A stretch of DNA of 64,000 bases from Dromiciops gliroides (taxonomy: Eukaryota > Chordata > Mammalia > Microbiotheria > Microbiotheriidae), in the NCBI RefSeq assembly GCF_019393635.1, contig NC_057864.1:443556822-443620821 (forward strand), read 5' to 3'. A model generated the notes under the pieces. That model searched no databases. It was not told where the DNA came from and saw nothing but the letters and a program-made list of their open reading frames with translations. A program made the position numbers and the translations under genes. The first letter of the stretch is position 1. Every line of letters begins with the position of its first letter. Shown here one piece after another: positions 33,307 through 43,549 of this stretch.

Positions 33307-33952
33307 CTGAAGTCACCCAAGTTCCTCTGTCCTTCTGAGCTATCTTGGGAAATATAGGGGATAGGTGGATCACTCTCAAGCAATTTGTAATTCACTGTCG
33401 AAAAGTACCCTATTTGAAAATTAAATGGAACGTTGTGGACTCTCATTTATTCTAACAACTTGTGCCCATTTTTATTCATGTTGCATGGAGATGTGTGAAT
33501 GTTGTATTAATTGGCCTCAGTAGTAGGAAAGGTTGTACTTGGCTGATGGCTCAAAGGAAGGACCCCTTGGTGAGTGACTGTGATTAAGGGTAGGATTTCC
33601 TCTTCACATCAACACTGTAGACACCAGGGGCATAGACAGGTTAATCTTTTTTCCCCCAGCATATGGTAGAAAATAAAACTGCTAAATAACCTCTTCTCTT
33701 GCCATGTCTCCATCACATTCTTCCCACCTTTCCCTTGCCACCCCCCCCCTTTGCTCTGGTTCCCTTCTCTCTGGAGTCAACCACCTAAAGAAACAATGGC
33801 AGCTGTTGAGAGTAGAATCACTCAACTGGACTAAGTATAAATGTCATTTTGGGTCATGGACAACATATATTTAGGGGATAACTTAAGAGGATCTGGTTTC
33901 CAAAGTCTCAACCAAGTGATTCAAGAAGTCACTGTCTCCTGGAGATTTTTTT
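33307..33952. other. Unassigned sequence
   Basis: No repeat or exon recognised; C-run at about 33740. Intronic if the minus-strand gene extends to the CpG island. Confidence 0.4.
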
Positions 33953-34095
33953 TTTTGGGGGGGGGGAATAAGGGTTAAGTGACTTGCACAGGGTCACACA
34001 GTTAGTAAGTGTCAAGTGTCTGAGGCCAGATTTGAACTCAGATCCTCCTGAATCCAGGGCTGATGCTTTATCTACTGAGCCACCTAGCTGCCCCT
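33953..34095 (-). repeat. WSINE1-type SINE, minus strand
   Basis: T/G-run, 'aataagggttaagtgacttg', then to 'gagccacctagctgcccct'. The flanks 'ctcctggagatttttt' and 'ctcctgaagattcttt' are the target-site duplication. Confidence 0.88.
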
Positions 34096-34189
34096 CCTGA
34101 AGATTCTTTTTAAAAATTCTTTGCTTCTCTTGCTTTGGCTCAGCTCTGTTGCTGGAAGTCCTTACCCACTAAGAATAAGTGCTTCCATT

Positions 34190-34340
34190 CATAGGATTAG
34201 AAATTTAGAACTTGACAGGAGTTTATAGACTACCCTCTCCATTTTACAGATGAAAAGAACTATGTTCAGGTTAGGTGAAATGACTTCCCAAGGTCAAAAA
34301 GGTAGATGGGGACTCAAATCTTCTTCCTACAAGTCTTTCT
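34190..34340 (-). repeat. MIR3, minus strand
   Basis: 'cataggattagaaatttaga', 'ccattttacagatgaaaaga', 'gaaatgacttcccaaggtc'. Confidence 0.65.
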
Positions 34341-34506
34341 TCTACCAATTCACTGGATTATTATTTTTTTCCCATTGAATATTGATGTATATCACAGTCA
34401 GCTTGACCCATATATTTCTTGGAATCAAAGTGTTTGCTTAATTTCTAGTTGGTGAGGAAACAAGTCCCCATTTCAATCTATAGTCTCTAAAAACCATTGA
34501 GTCGGG

Positions 34507-34660
34507 ACAGCTAGGTGGCACAGTGGATAAAGCACCGGCCGTGGATTCAGGAGGACCTGAGTTCAAATCTGGCCTCAGACACTTGACACTTACTAGATGT
34601 GTGACCCTGGGTAAGTCATTTAACCCTCATTGCCCTGCAAAAAAATACCACAAAACCACA
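34507..34660 (+). repeat. WSINE1-type SINE
   Basis: 'gacagctaggtggcacagtg' to 'aaccctcattgccctgc', then an impure A-rich tail. The flanks 'cattgagtc' and 'cattagagtc' are the likely target-site duplication. Confidence 0.88.
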
Positions 34661-34746
34661 AAAACATTAGAGTCTCTAAAAACTAAACCCACACCTGAGT
34701 TACTGCTTGTATTCATTTGCTAGTAAAAGTTCTTTAAAATAGTTTT

Positions 34747-34929
34747 GGGCAAGGGGCAGCTAGGTGGCGCAGTGGATAGAGCACCAGCCCTGAAGTCAGG
34801 AGTACCTGAGTTCAAATCTGGCCTCAGATACTTAACACTTACTAGCTGTGTGATCCTGGGCAAGTCACTTAACCCTAACTACCTCACTAAAAAATAAAAA
34901 CAAAAAACAAAAAAACAAACAAAAAAAAT
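34747..34929 (+). repeat. WSINE1-type SINE with long A-rich tail
   Basis: 'ggggcagctaggtggcgcag' to 'aaccctaactacctcac', followed by about 45 bp of A with scattered C. The flanks share 'aaaatagttt', the target-site duplication. It lies only about 90 bp from another copy in the same orientation. Confidence 0.9.
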
Positions 34930-36654
34930 AGTTTAGGGGAAAAATGTCTTCTGCACATTAGTTCAGTCTGTGAATGGGTGGTTTGCAAACCTAACTGAAT
35001 GAATGAATAAAAACGTCACAGATGTTATGCTTATTGCTGGGAATAAAAATACTGCACCACAAGCAAGAAACAGTCTGCCCTCAAATAGCTTCCATTCTAA
35101 TTAGGACTGTCCCAGATAGGGTGTTTCAGTTTGGGAAATCACAATGCAAATGACTGACACTTCATTTCAGGTAGCATTGTACACAAAGCTAGGGATGGAA
35201 CTCTTGGGAGATAGAAGGTTATGTGGCTGGGCTCTGGAGGGAACTCTCACCAATTAGGAATCTAAATAGAAATTGGACTGCTGGATTGAGGCATAGGAAA
35301 AGACAGTAGAGTGAGATGGGATGGCATGAATATGAATGAAGAGAGGGATGCTTGGGATTGGTTAATAGAAATGTGATTTAGACTTCTGGCAGAATCATAA
35401 CTGTACAAGATCAAATTCAGGTTAAAAGGCAGAGGTATGTATGATAGATACCAGAGAGGCTGCATAATTACTTGTCTAGTGTGTTGTAGGGGGATTCTTT
35501 TTTTTGGGGGGGTGGTTATGAGCTGGACAAGATGGCTTTTGAGATCCCTTCAAATTCTTAAGGTTGGTGATTCATTGAGTATGATTATAGTTGTGCTTAA
35601 TGGTTTATGAGTTGAGAAGGAAAGTGGACCCTCGGAGAGGGGCATCATGGTGACAGGTTGCTTCAGGTAGGGATAAGGTGATTGTACTACCTGCTTCTGG
35701 AACATAGTAAAATTAGGTATAAAGAGGAAACTCCCCCATGTCCCCATCCTGAGACAAAGACCCATCTGTCCCATCCTAGTTATGGCATAGTCCGTCTATT
35801 TGATAACTTTCCAAAGCAGACACAGTGGTCACAAAACCAGTACAAACGAGGGGCAGAGCCCTGCTTCTAATGTGCAAGGAGAAAGTTTGATGTTAGCAAA
35901 GGATATTAGCGCTTTTCATGAATTCCTAGTCCTTAGATTTTTTTTTTTTTTTTTACGGAAAGTTCTGTAGATTTTCTACTGAAAGTCCTTGACTTCCAGT
36001 GTCAGCTTTCACTGCTTTTGATTTCAGTGTCTGGTGGAGACACTCCTTATCCATCCCTCAGAAGTGAACCTCTTCATATGGTGATGAGCACTTTGCATCC
36101 AGTCCTTAGAGGTGAACCCTTCATATGGTGATTAGTGTAATGGAGTGGCTGAACTAATTTTATGTAGCATCTGCTCTGTGATGGAAGTCAAGTGGCCCCT
36201 GGAGTGGGAGTATTCCATGGGCATGGTGCAAGTAATGCTGGATATCCAAATCAAAGAGCAAACTTCTCAGATTCTTTTCAGCAGTAACCACAAGAAACTT
36301 CCCCAAGGCTCTTCCCCAGCCTTCCCTGTAGCTAGGGGCCTTCTTCCTGCCCTGACTCCCAATTCCATCTCAGCCCAGTGCTCAGGGGATTGGGTGCTTC
36401 TGCAACTGCATCAGTCTGGGTCTGGAACCTGCTTCTGTTCCCACAGGACTCACTGGGAATATTTAGGATGAAACAAGAGGAGCTGGGATGGGAGTTTCAT
36501 TTTCCCAGAAGTGATCAGGAAAGAATAGCTATTAGAGATGCTCCAGGTTGAGGTAAATTGGAATGAGTAGGTATACTTCCTGTGTTTTGATGGGACTGGG
36601 AGGAGATAATATTATTCCTGTGTGTGAAGGACCTTGCACACAGTCGGTTTATAG
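34930..36654. other. Unassigned sequence
   Basis: Mostly unrecognised. A MIR3-like end is at about 35525-35565 and a T-run at 35939-35954. A local direct repeat at 36059-36135 is listed separately. The 108-codon frame at 36145-36471 has no splice or homology support. Confidence 0.4.
36059..36135 (+). repeat. Local direct repeat
   Basis: 'gaagtgaacctcttcatatg' + 'gtgatgag' and 'gaggtgaacccttcatatgg' + 'tgattag' lie about 50 bp apart, a short duplication of roughly 28 bp. Confidence 0.7.
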
Positions 36655-36945
36655 GATCAACTAGTCGGTCAACAAGCATTTGGAAGGCACCTACTATGTG
36701 CCAAGCACTATTTTGGGAATACAAAGAAAAGTAAAAGACAGCCTCTGTTCTGAAGAAGCTCTCAGTCTAATGGGGGAGACAACATGAAAACAACTATATG
36801 CAATCAAGATATATACAGGATAAATGGGAGATAAGTAACAGAGAGAAGGGTCCAGAATTAAGGAGGATTAGAAAGTAGAATTTTAATTGGGACTTCAAAA
36901 AAGTCAGGGAAGCCAGGTAGTGGAAATAAGGAACAGCCAGTGGAG
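36655..36945 (+). repeat. Ancient 'cattta-ttaag' repeat
   Basis: 'caacaagcatttggaaggca', 'cctactatgtgccaagcact', 'gggggagacaacatg', 'agatatatacaggataaatg', 'aattgggacttcaaaaaagt'. One of the best preserved copies in the window. Confidence 0.6.
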
Positions 36946-36949
36946 ATGC

Positions 36950-37080
36950 CTGGAGTCTGGAGCTAGAAGGACCTCAGAGCTCATTTAGTTTAGCCCCTTC
37001 ATTTTCCAGGAGAAAGCTGAGGACCATGGATGTTAAATGATTTGCCCTAGGTTCTGCAGGTAATACGAGCAAGGGGCTAT
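36950..37080 (-). repeat. MIR3, minus strand, partial
   Basis: 'gtctggagctagaaggacct', 'cattttccaggagaaagctg', 'gatttgccctaggttctgc'. Confidence 0.6.
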
Positions 37081-38384
37081 TTTCATGGTACCGAGCTTCT
37101 TTATAACTGTCTATAGAATTAAATTGAACTACTCCCCCCTAAAAAGGAAGAGGAAAAAAAGGGGGAAATCTTGCTAGCAATACTTCCCTATTGCCTTCCC
37201 CACTCCCCACTCCCCACTCCCCCTTAAGACAGTCCTTAGGCTTCACATCACCCTTTAGGGAAACCTCATTCATTTCAAGGCTGCTCTTCAAGGTTGGTTT
37301 ATCAGGAATTCATCAGAATAAAAATATAGGGGGTATCAGTACAATAATTCAGTGATTTGGCCGAAGAAACACTGGTAATCAGCCTTCATTTCAAAATAGG
37401 GCCCTGCGGTTTACAAGAAGTCAGGGACTTCCATGGAAGTCCAGAAAAGGGAATGCACCTTCCCTCCATGCCAGGCCCCTTCTTGTCTTTCTGCTCTTGG
37501 GTGTTTTATTTTTATTTTTATTTTTTTGCTGACAGATAACTAACAACGGGCTTCATCAATAGCTCCTGGCTAGGAAATAACACAAGCTGCCTGCCTATAT
37601 TGATACTTGGCGGTGGTAACAAAAGAGGCCCATCAGGTTGGCCGAACTTACGGTTCATTTGGGAGTCTAAGAGTTCACCTGAGGAAGGGAGAGAGGCAGA
37701 ATTAAGGAAAAGACTATAAGATCAGGGCGTTGTCCAGTCTCTGGCACATGGTAGGTATTTCATAAATGTTTATAGAATTGAATGGGACTAGAAATTCCTC
37801 CCCCAGGGCAGGTTTGGGTGGGGGGGGGGATGTCTCCAGTCCCAGAATAGATTCTCTGGAGAAGATTCTCTAGGCTTTTGACCATCATTCACTATTACAA
37901 TCTAGCTCCTAGTTCCATAGCTGGGAGTCCTAATTGGGGATCATGACACACCACAGTCAATGAGTGAGGGTCTGAGGACATTGATAGGCAGAGCAATTGG
38001 TCCAAGGCATTTTCCTTAACTTCAGATTACATATCGACGGAGTAGAACCAATGAAGATTTCCCTTCTTTTGTTTCCAGCTGGGACGTGTACTTCGTTTCT
38101 CTTAATACCCCAAGCACCCAAAAGGCTTTGCTGTAATCGACTTTAATGCTTGAAACACCCATAAATTATCCTCCAAACTGTTACAACTTCCAATCTGGAA
38201 CGACTTGGAAAAACCAGCCCGGCAAGCAGGATCTTTTTTTTTTTTAATCTCTCACTTTTTAGGAGTACAGAAAGTTAGCAAACCCCTTTTCATCATAATC
38301 TGGGAGTTATGTTCTTAAGGAAAAGAACAGACTCAATCAGCCCGAAGAAAACTACTCCCGGTTGTCGTTCCCTGATCCCTGAAG
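37081..38384. other. Unassigned, partly unique sequence next to the CpG island
   Basis: Contains an L2-like end at 37735-37790 ('ctctggcacatggtaggtat') and C-rich tandem 'cccactcc' at about 37199-37222. The parts at 37540-37670 and 38015-38240 are unique in the window, GC-balanced and not repeat-like, so they may include conserved non-coding sequence. Confidence 0.45.
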
Positions 38385-38386
38385 TC

Positions 38387-38451
38387 TCAGTCTCTCAGTC
38401 TCTCAGTCTCTCAATCTCTCAATCTCTCAATCTCTCAGTCTCTCAGTCTCT

Positions 38452-38540
<89 letters not shown>

Positions 38541-38570
38541 CCTCCCTCCCTCCCTCCCTTCCTCTACCTG
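38387..38570 (+). repeat. Pyrimidine microsatellite: CAGTCTCT, TC and TCCC units
   Basis: Eight-base CAGTCTCT/CAATCTCT units (38387-38460) pass into about 75 bp of pure TC and then TCCC units. The 90-140 codon frames here are microsatellite translations. Confidence 0.95.
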
Positions 38571-40334
38571 TCCTCCCTGCTTTAGCTGAAGAAGGTGATG
38601 CCACCTCAGCCAAACCTCCCCTGCACCTGGCAACTCCCGGCAGGGAAGGATGTCCCAAGAAGGAGGAGTTGAAGCCTTGGTTGGCTACCTCGGCCAGGCA
38701 CCTGAAGGTGCCCATGGCGTTTTTAAAATGAAATGGCTGGCGCAGCCCAGCCCTACTGCCAGTTTCTTGGAGATGGGCACGTCAGCGTTCCCATCTCCAG
38801 AACTGAGCCTTTGACCTTGGGCACCACCAGAGTCCCTGAGCTAGGGAGCCAAGAGACCCGATCCTTCAGGATCCAAACTGCTGCGGGGAGAGGTTGGAGG
38901 GGGACGAGAAAGTGAGCGCTAAGCTTACTAGTGGGCTCTGAGCTGAGCTCTTCGCCTCACCTGGGGAGCCCCTGGGACCGCGCTGCCTTTAGGCAGCAGT
39001 GCTACTTTCTGGACTCAGTGCACTCGCGTGCAAAACGCTCGTACCTGCCTCTCCCCAGCCTTGTGCATGGTCAGAGCCAGTGGGCCCCTGCCCCCACCCC
39101 TCACAAATTTGCTCCCTCGCTTGCAGGTTTCTCTCCCCAGGCGCCGCGTGCCCACAGAGAAGCCTGCCCAGGCCCTGCGGGGTCCGCCGTGCGGAGCGCG
39201 GCTAAGGCGCACACGGCTGGAGCCACCGGCGCCTGGCAAGGTCCGCGTGCCCCCAGCCCGGTCCCGCTCCTCAGCCGCGCTCTCACCAAAGCGCCGCCCG
39301 GGACACTCACCTCGGGGCTGCGCCTCTGGATGTCGAGAGCCTAGGGGTTGCCCAGAGGGTCGGAAATCTCGCTGGACTCGCGTCCGTAGACACTCTCCCA
39401 GGCGGACACAGCCATCCACCCTGCCCCAGGTCCTGGCCGTGTGCGCCTCTGCCCGTGCGCTGCAGTGCCGGTGCTCTGGGGCAGCCCTGACTCACTCGGA
39501 GCTCCGCTCCCCTCGGGCTTGCAGCGCTTTCTGCTGGAGTGGCTGGCTCACGCTCTCCTCCTTAGCATTTTTTTATTTTAGTCCCTCCCCTTTCGAGGCT
39601 GCTCGAAAACCTCCTCCCCCCCCCCCTTTCCTGCCCCCACCCCCACCCCAGCACCTGCTCTGACTGACTCGGAAGGGTTGTCTGCTCCAGAGGGGAAGGG
39701 TCCTAGGGCCAGTCCAAGGTTCCGAGACTAGGAGGGGGTTGAGCAATCCCGGGCCAGGGCCAGCTCCGGGAAGCTCCGGAAGGGAGTAGAGACTTTGTCT
39801 CTTGTCACCACCTCAGGCGGTGCCTCTAAGGAAGGGGGGGGGGGGACGGGGGAAGGGGCTGCCCACGGGTTTGGGAGGCCGAGGTTCTCAGAGGCTGGGC
39901 TTTGTGTTTGGGGACAACGGGCGTATGCTCTTTTTAGCTCCCAGGTCCCCCGGTTGACCCCTCTCTCCTCGTCCGGCTTGCTAGCCTCTGGCCACCTGAG
40001 CCTCGAGGGTGGGCACGCACGGCTCTGCACCCCGATCTGCTTTTCACATGTTAAGAATCTTTTCTCCAGACAAGTCGGAGCTAATTTCTAGGAAAGAGAC
40101 CCTGAGGTGCGGACCCTGAGGGGCGTTCCCGCTAACGGAGGTCCCAGACGGAGCCCTACGCGGGGGCTGCTAGCCAGAACCATAAAACTCGTGGAGGGGA
40201 GGCCCTGAGTTGGGGAGAGGCGGTGACCGCGGGCAAAGGCGTGACTAACGGATGGCCGCGGTCCATTTGCCAGCGACGGCCGATGCCAAGGTGGAGGGAA
40301 TAAGTCCTCTGCCTCTAAGTAAGAGTGACAGCTC

Positions 40335-40335
<1 letters not shown>
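38571..40335. promoter_or_regulatory. CpG island, candidate promoter
   Basis: GC-rich sequence with many CpG dinucleotides, densest at about 39150-39520 and again at about 40100-40290, in contrast to the CpG-poor surroundings. Such islands normally mark gene promoters active in the germline. It contains GC-box-like 'cgccgcccggg' (about 39292), a perfect AP-1-type TGACTCA (39488-39494) and a TATA-like A-rich stretch (minus strand, about 39570-39582). A minus-strand splice donor lies at 39310. Direction of transcription is inferred, not shown. Confidence 0.7.
39311..39545 (-). other. Candidate first exon (5' UTR), minus strand
   Basis: On the minus strand a GC-rich leader ends in CCCCGAG followed by the near-consensus donor GTGAGT (39310-39305). 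The only ATG with a fair context opens a 24-codon frame (starting MAVSAWESVYGRESSEISD) that stops inside the exon, so the segment is more likely untranslated, with a small upstream frame. The start near 39545 is a guess based on an A-rich TATA-like element about 30 bp further upstream. It points towards the candidate exons at 33.3-30.7 kb on the same strand, about 6 kb downstream. Confidence 0.4.

Positions 40336-40399
<64 letters not shown>
40336..40399 (+). repeat. CA dinucleotide repeat
   Basis: About 31 uninterrupted CA units immediately outside the CpG island; can adopt Z-DNA. Confidence 0.97.
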
Positions 40400-40401
<2 letters not shown>

Positions 40402-40867
40402 CTCAGACCCTGCCCCACAGCTCAGTAGCTCGATAAACCCCTCTTCTGAGCTGTTCTACACATTCCTACCTAGGCTCCTTCTGTCCCTTTGTCTGTGGAG
40501 CGTTCTTGGTTAAACCCCCAATTTATGCCTTTTAGCTTTCTTTTGAAAGCCAAGTCGGAGGGGGCTTGGTTGCTTGCCTGGGTGCCACAAAGCCCCACGT
40601 GGCCCAGCCACGTGCCACACAGGGTGCCAAGGGCCTGCTGGCACATCACCCACTGCTGTGCCAGGTTTTCACCACTGTGAACTATTGAAGGGCCAGAGTT
40701 ATCACCCCCCCACACCCGAACGGGGTCCTCTAGGAGCTCTATTGGAAACTAAGCTTGGCAAAATCTTATTCCTCCTAGCTTCAGACTGTTAGATTGGGAG
40801 TGGTCAGTGGATGGGGGCAAGTGGGTCCCCTTATAAAGCCTTGTTGAAGTACAGCAAAAGAACACAC

Positions 40868-40943
40868 CTTCTTCTTCTTCTTCTTCTTCTTCTTCTTCTT
40901 CTTCTTCTTCTTCTTCTTCTTCTTCTTCTTCTTCTTCTTCTTC
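40868..40943 (+). repeat. CTT/GAA trinucleotide repeat
   Basis: About 25 uninterrupted units. The minus-strand reading gives poly-Glu or poly-Lys frames (40749-41342) that are not genes. Confidence 0.97.
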
Positions 40944-41089
40944 CTCTGTCTCCCTGTCTCTTTCCCTCTCACTGTCTGTCTCTGTTTCTCTGTCACTGTC
41001 TCTGTCTTCTCCCTTTGTCTGTCTCTCTGTGTCTCTGTCTCTCTCTGTGTATCTTTGTGTCTCTGTCTCTGTCTCTCTCTCTCCCCCAG
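40944..41089 (+). repeat. TC/TCTG-rich pyrimidine tract
   Basis: Irregular tctctg and tctc units that end in 'ctctctcccccag', which would act as a very strong polypyrimidine tract for a splice acceptor. Confidence 0.85.
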
Positions 41090-41195
41090 GTGTCTGCTGG
41101 TGGTGGAGACAGCCACAAACTTTTGATTGATCTTTCTTGGAGTTCTCTTTTCTCTGAAACTCTGATGAGGCCTGAGAAAGGGAGGCAGGGCTGAG
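41090..41195 (+). other. Candidate exon, plus strand
   Basis: A 106-bp segment lies between a strong acceptor (TC tract then CCCCCAG) and a strong donor (CTGAG then GTAAGG). It is downstream of the CpG island on the plus strand, so it could be a non-coding or second exon of a plus-strand transcript. A frame is open through it from the TC tract (to 41194), but it has no protein-like signature. The acceptor may be fortuitous because the TC tract is a microsatellite. Confidence 0.3.
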
Positions 41196-41634
41196 GTAAG
41201 GCCCTCTCCCAAGACCCTTTACTTGGCATACCCTGGTGCTGCAGGCTTTTCTGGTACTGGACAGAAAGGGAAGAAAGTCTGCCACCTTTGGCAGACTGAA
41301 GAAGCTGGGAAACCTTGAGACCTCAGTGGGATCTTTGTTCACAGAGATGTTTCAGTTCACCTTCTTTCTCCAGTGCTTTTTCTGGTCAAAGGTGATCAAG
41401 TCTATCCTAACCTGCCCACCTGTGAGGGCTGAACCCTGGAGCCTCCACTGCCAGTTGGCTATGCTGATGAAGAAAGGAAGGCATTAGTGTAGTGGCCAAA
41501 GCCTGAAGGGGGATTCAGAGCTTACCTCAATTTTTCCAGCTACTGGAAAATGGAGTAGCAGATAGTGAGACAGCATTGTATTCAGTGGCAAGAACTCTGA
41601 AGTTGGAGTCAGATCAGGAAACTCAGAGTGCCTT
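41196..41634. other. Unassigned sequence
   Basis: No repeat or further exon recognised; the 83-codon frame at 41236-41487 is unsupported. Confidence 0.4.
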
Positions 41635-41880
41635 TAGGTGCTGAATACTTCCAGGTAGTACAGTGGATAGCCTCAGACACTTATTAGTTATGTGACCCTG
41701 GACAAGTCATTTAACCTCTGTTTGCCTCAGTTTCCTCATCTGTAAAATGAGGATAACAATAGTACCTAACTTCCAGGGTTGTTGTGAAGATCAGATAAGA
41801 TAATAATCATAAAGCACCTTTATACAGTGCCTGGCACATAGTAAGGGATATATAAATGTTATCTATTATTACTGTTGTTG
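41635..41880 (+). repeat. MIR/MAR1 CORE-SINE
   Basis: 'tagttatgtgaccctggaca', 'tttgcctcagtttcctcatc', 'tgtaaaatgaggataacaat', 'acagtgcctggcacatagta', ending in TTG/TTA repeats. The head has a small internal deletion. Confidence 0.85.
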
Positions 41881-41884
41881 TTAT

Positions 41885-42003
41885 TGTTAATTTAAACAAC
41901 TATTATGTGCTTGATACTATAGGCTAAGGATAGCTAAGGATAACAAAGGCAAAAACAGAACAGTCCCTACCCTCAAGGAGACTTTTCATAAGATCTTTCT
42001 TCT
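41885..42003 (+). repeat. Ancient 'cattta-ttaag' repeat, 5' part
   Basis: 'caactattatgtgcttgata', 'aaaaacagaacagtccctac', 'cctcaaggagac'. A later part of the same family reappears at 42610-42800; the intervening SINE and L2 suggest a disrupted locus. Confidence 0.5.
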
Positions 42004-42004
42004 A

Positions 42005-42153
42005 GTCTTTTTTTTTTTTGAGGGGCAATGAGGGTTAAGTGACTTGCCCAGGGTCACACAGCTAGTATCAAGTGTCTGAGGCCGGATTTGAACTGAGGTC
42101 CTCCTGAATCCAGGGCCGGTTCTCTATCCACTGCGCCACCTAGCTGCCCCCGT
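42005..42153 (-). repeat. WSINE1-type SINE, minus strand
   Basis: T-run, 'gaggggcaatgagggttaag', to 'gcgccacctagctgcccccg'. The flanks 'tttcttctagtctt' and 'tttcttctggtctt' are the target-site duplication. Confidence 0.9.
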
Positions 42154-42194
42154 TTCTTCTGGTCTTATACAATAATCCTTAAATAAATGACATT

Positions 42195-42612
42195 TCACTT
42201 TCCACTCCTGCGCCTTTGCCCAGACTGTTACCCAAACCTGGGATGCTCTTCCTCTTCACTTCTGTTTAGCACAAGCCCCAGCTTCCTTCTAAGCTCTGCT
42301 AAATTGTGATCTCCTGTGGGAAGTCTATTCTGATTTCTCTCCCTCCCCATTCTTGGAAATTATTTTCATTTACTTGGTATATATTCCCCCTTATATATGT
42401 ATTATGTATACATATATTATATGTATATAATATATATGCACACACATATACATATAATTCATTAGGGCAAAGTCTGTTTTGTTTGTCTTTGTATTCCCAG
42501 TGTCTCATACTGTGCCTTGCATATAAGAATAAAGATAAGAATTAAACCTGTGATTTCAATGATCTAGGGACATGATGGGGGTTTAATAAATTATTTTTGA
42601 ATGAATGAATGA
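42195..42612 (+). repeat. L2 LINE 3' end with AT-rich interruption
   Basis: 'cctttgcccagactgttacc', 'tgggatgctcttcctcttca', 'gcacaagccccagcttcctt', then an AT-rich tract, then 'attagggcaaagtctgtttt' and '(gaat)n' at the end. Confidence 0.75.
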
Positions 42613-42799
42613 ATGAATGAAGACCCTTATATTCTATAGGAGGAAACAAGATATTCATAGGTAAAATGATCTAAGATAAATACAAAATAAATAGAGTTGA
42701 GAAAGGGACTAATAATAGGGGAAGCAGTAAAGGCTTCTTGTACAAGGTAGTTCTGGACATTAGCCTTGAAGGGAGGTAGGCATTTATTGGATGGGATTT
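42613..42799 (+). repeat. Ancient 'cattta-ttaag' repeat, middle part
   Basis: 'acccttatattctataggag', 'aataggggaagcagtaaagg', 'cttcttgtacaagg', 'ccttgaagggaggtagg' are in family order. Confidence 0.5.
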
Positions 42800-42960
42800 G
42801 ACTGGACTAGAGTAAAGGGCCATGAGTCTGCATCCCAGTTCTACTGTTTACTGCCTTGTGATTGTGGGCAAGGCATTTCAGTTTTGTGGGTCTCATTTTT
42901 GTCATCTCTAAAATGAAAGTGCTGAATTAAATCAACTTTATAATTCGTTTCAGATCTTAA
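42800..42960 (+). repeat. MIR3 CORE-SINE
   Basis: 'tctgcatcccagttctactg', 'gtgattgtgggcaaggcatt', 'ttgtcatctctaaaatgaaa' fit a diverged MIR3. Confidence 0.65.
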
Positions 42961-43054
42961 TTCTAGCCTGACCATTCCATTGCAGAGCTGGGAAAACTAA
43001 GGCACAGATATTCGATGCTTTTTTTGCAAAGCTTTGCATCAAAAGAACTAAAGT

Positions 43055-43205
43055 CTGGGCAGCTAGGTGGTGCAGTGGATAGAGCACTGGCCCTGGATTC
43101 AGGAGGACCTGAGTTCAAATCTGGCCTCAGACACTTGACACTTAACTAGCTCTGTGACCTTGGGCAAGTCACTTAACACCAATTGCCTCACACACACACA
43201 CAAAA
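43055..43205 (+). repeat. WSINE1-type SINE with CA tail
   Basis: 'gggcagctaggtggtgcagt' to 'aacaccaattgcctcac', with the tail converted to a CA microsatellite. The flanks 'aagaactaaagtc' and 'aagaactaaagcc' are the target-site duplication. Confidence 0.9.
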
Positions 43206-43264
43206 AAGAACTAAAGCCAGTCTTTTAATTCAGGATTTTAATTTGCTCCATATGACTGTACTGT

Positions 43265-43450
43265 CCCTTAGAATCATAGATTCAGATTTGGGGCCTTAGA
43301 AGTCACCTAATCTGAGTCCCTCATTTTAAAGATAATGAAATCACAGACCACAGAGATTAAGTGATTTGCCAAAAGTCACACAGGTAGTAAAAGGTGCAAA
43401 GTGGGGATTTGAACCCAGCTCTTCTAACTTCAAATCCACAGCACATTGAT
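43265..43450 (-). repeat. MIR3, minus strand
   Basis: 'ttagaatcatagattcagat', 'cattttaaagataatgaaat', 'gatttgaacccagctcttct'. Confidence 0.75.
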
Positions 43451-43510
43451 GAATAAATAAATTACTTAGAGGGTAATATTCCCTCATTTCATCCTTTCCT
43501 CAATCCTTTG

Positions 43511-43549
43511 ATACTATACTTGATCTTAGCCAAAAGGCCAAGAAGTGAT
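43511..43549 (-). pseudogene. U2 snRNA retropseudogene, first ~39 nt only
   Basis: Read on the minus strand, the segment matches the 5' end of U2 snRNA: 'atcacttcttggccttttgg' followed by 'ctaagatcaagtatagtat'. The differences from U2 are mostly C-to-T type at former CpG sites. U2 is the spliceosomal RNA that pairs with the branch point; this piece lacks everything after about nucleotide 39 and cannot function. It is flanked by 17-bp direct repeats differing at one base (tttcctcaatcctttga at 43495, tttccttaatcctttga at 43550), so it was inserted by a LINE-type retrotransposition event. There is no A-tail. Confidence 0.9.

Noticed and set aside
38309-38731. Frames of 90-140 codons around the TC tract
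   Set aside because: Mostly Leu/Ser or Arg/Glu repeats from TC units. The non-repeat end (MGTFRCLAEVANQG) has a fair start context but no clear donor or homology.
39028-39663. 211-codon plus-strand frame, the longest in the window
   Set aside because: GC-rich CpG-island sequence often lacks stops; composition is Pro/Arg/Ala-rich without a domain, and an overlapping minus-strand frame is equally open.
40088-40513. Poly-Val/Cys and poly-His/Thr frames
   Set aside because: CA repeat translated in different frames.
40749-41342. Minus-strand frames of 143-197 codons rich in Glu or Lys
   Set aside because: They are translations of the CTT/GAA and TC tracts; no flanking protein-like sequence or splice context.
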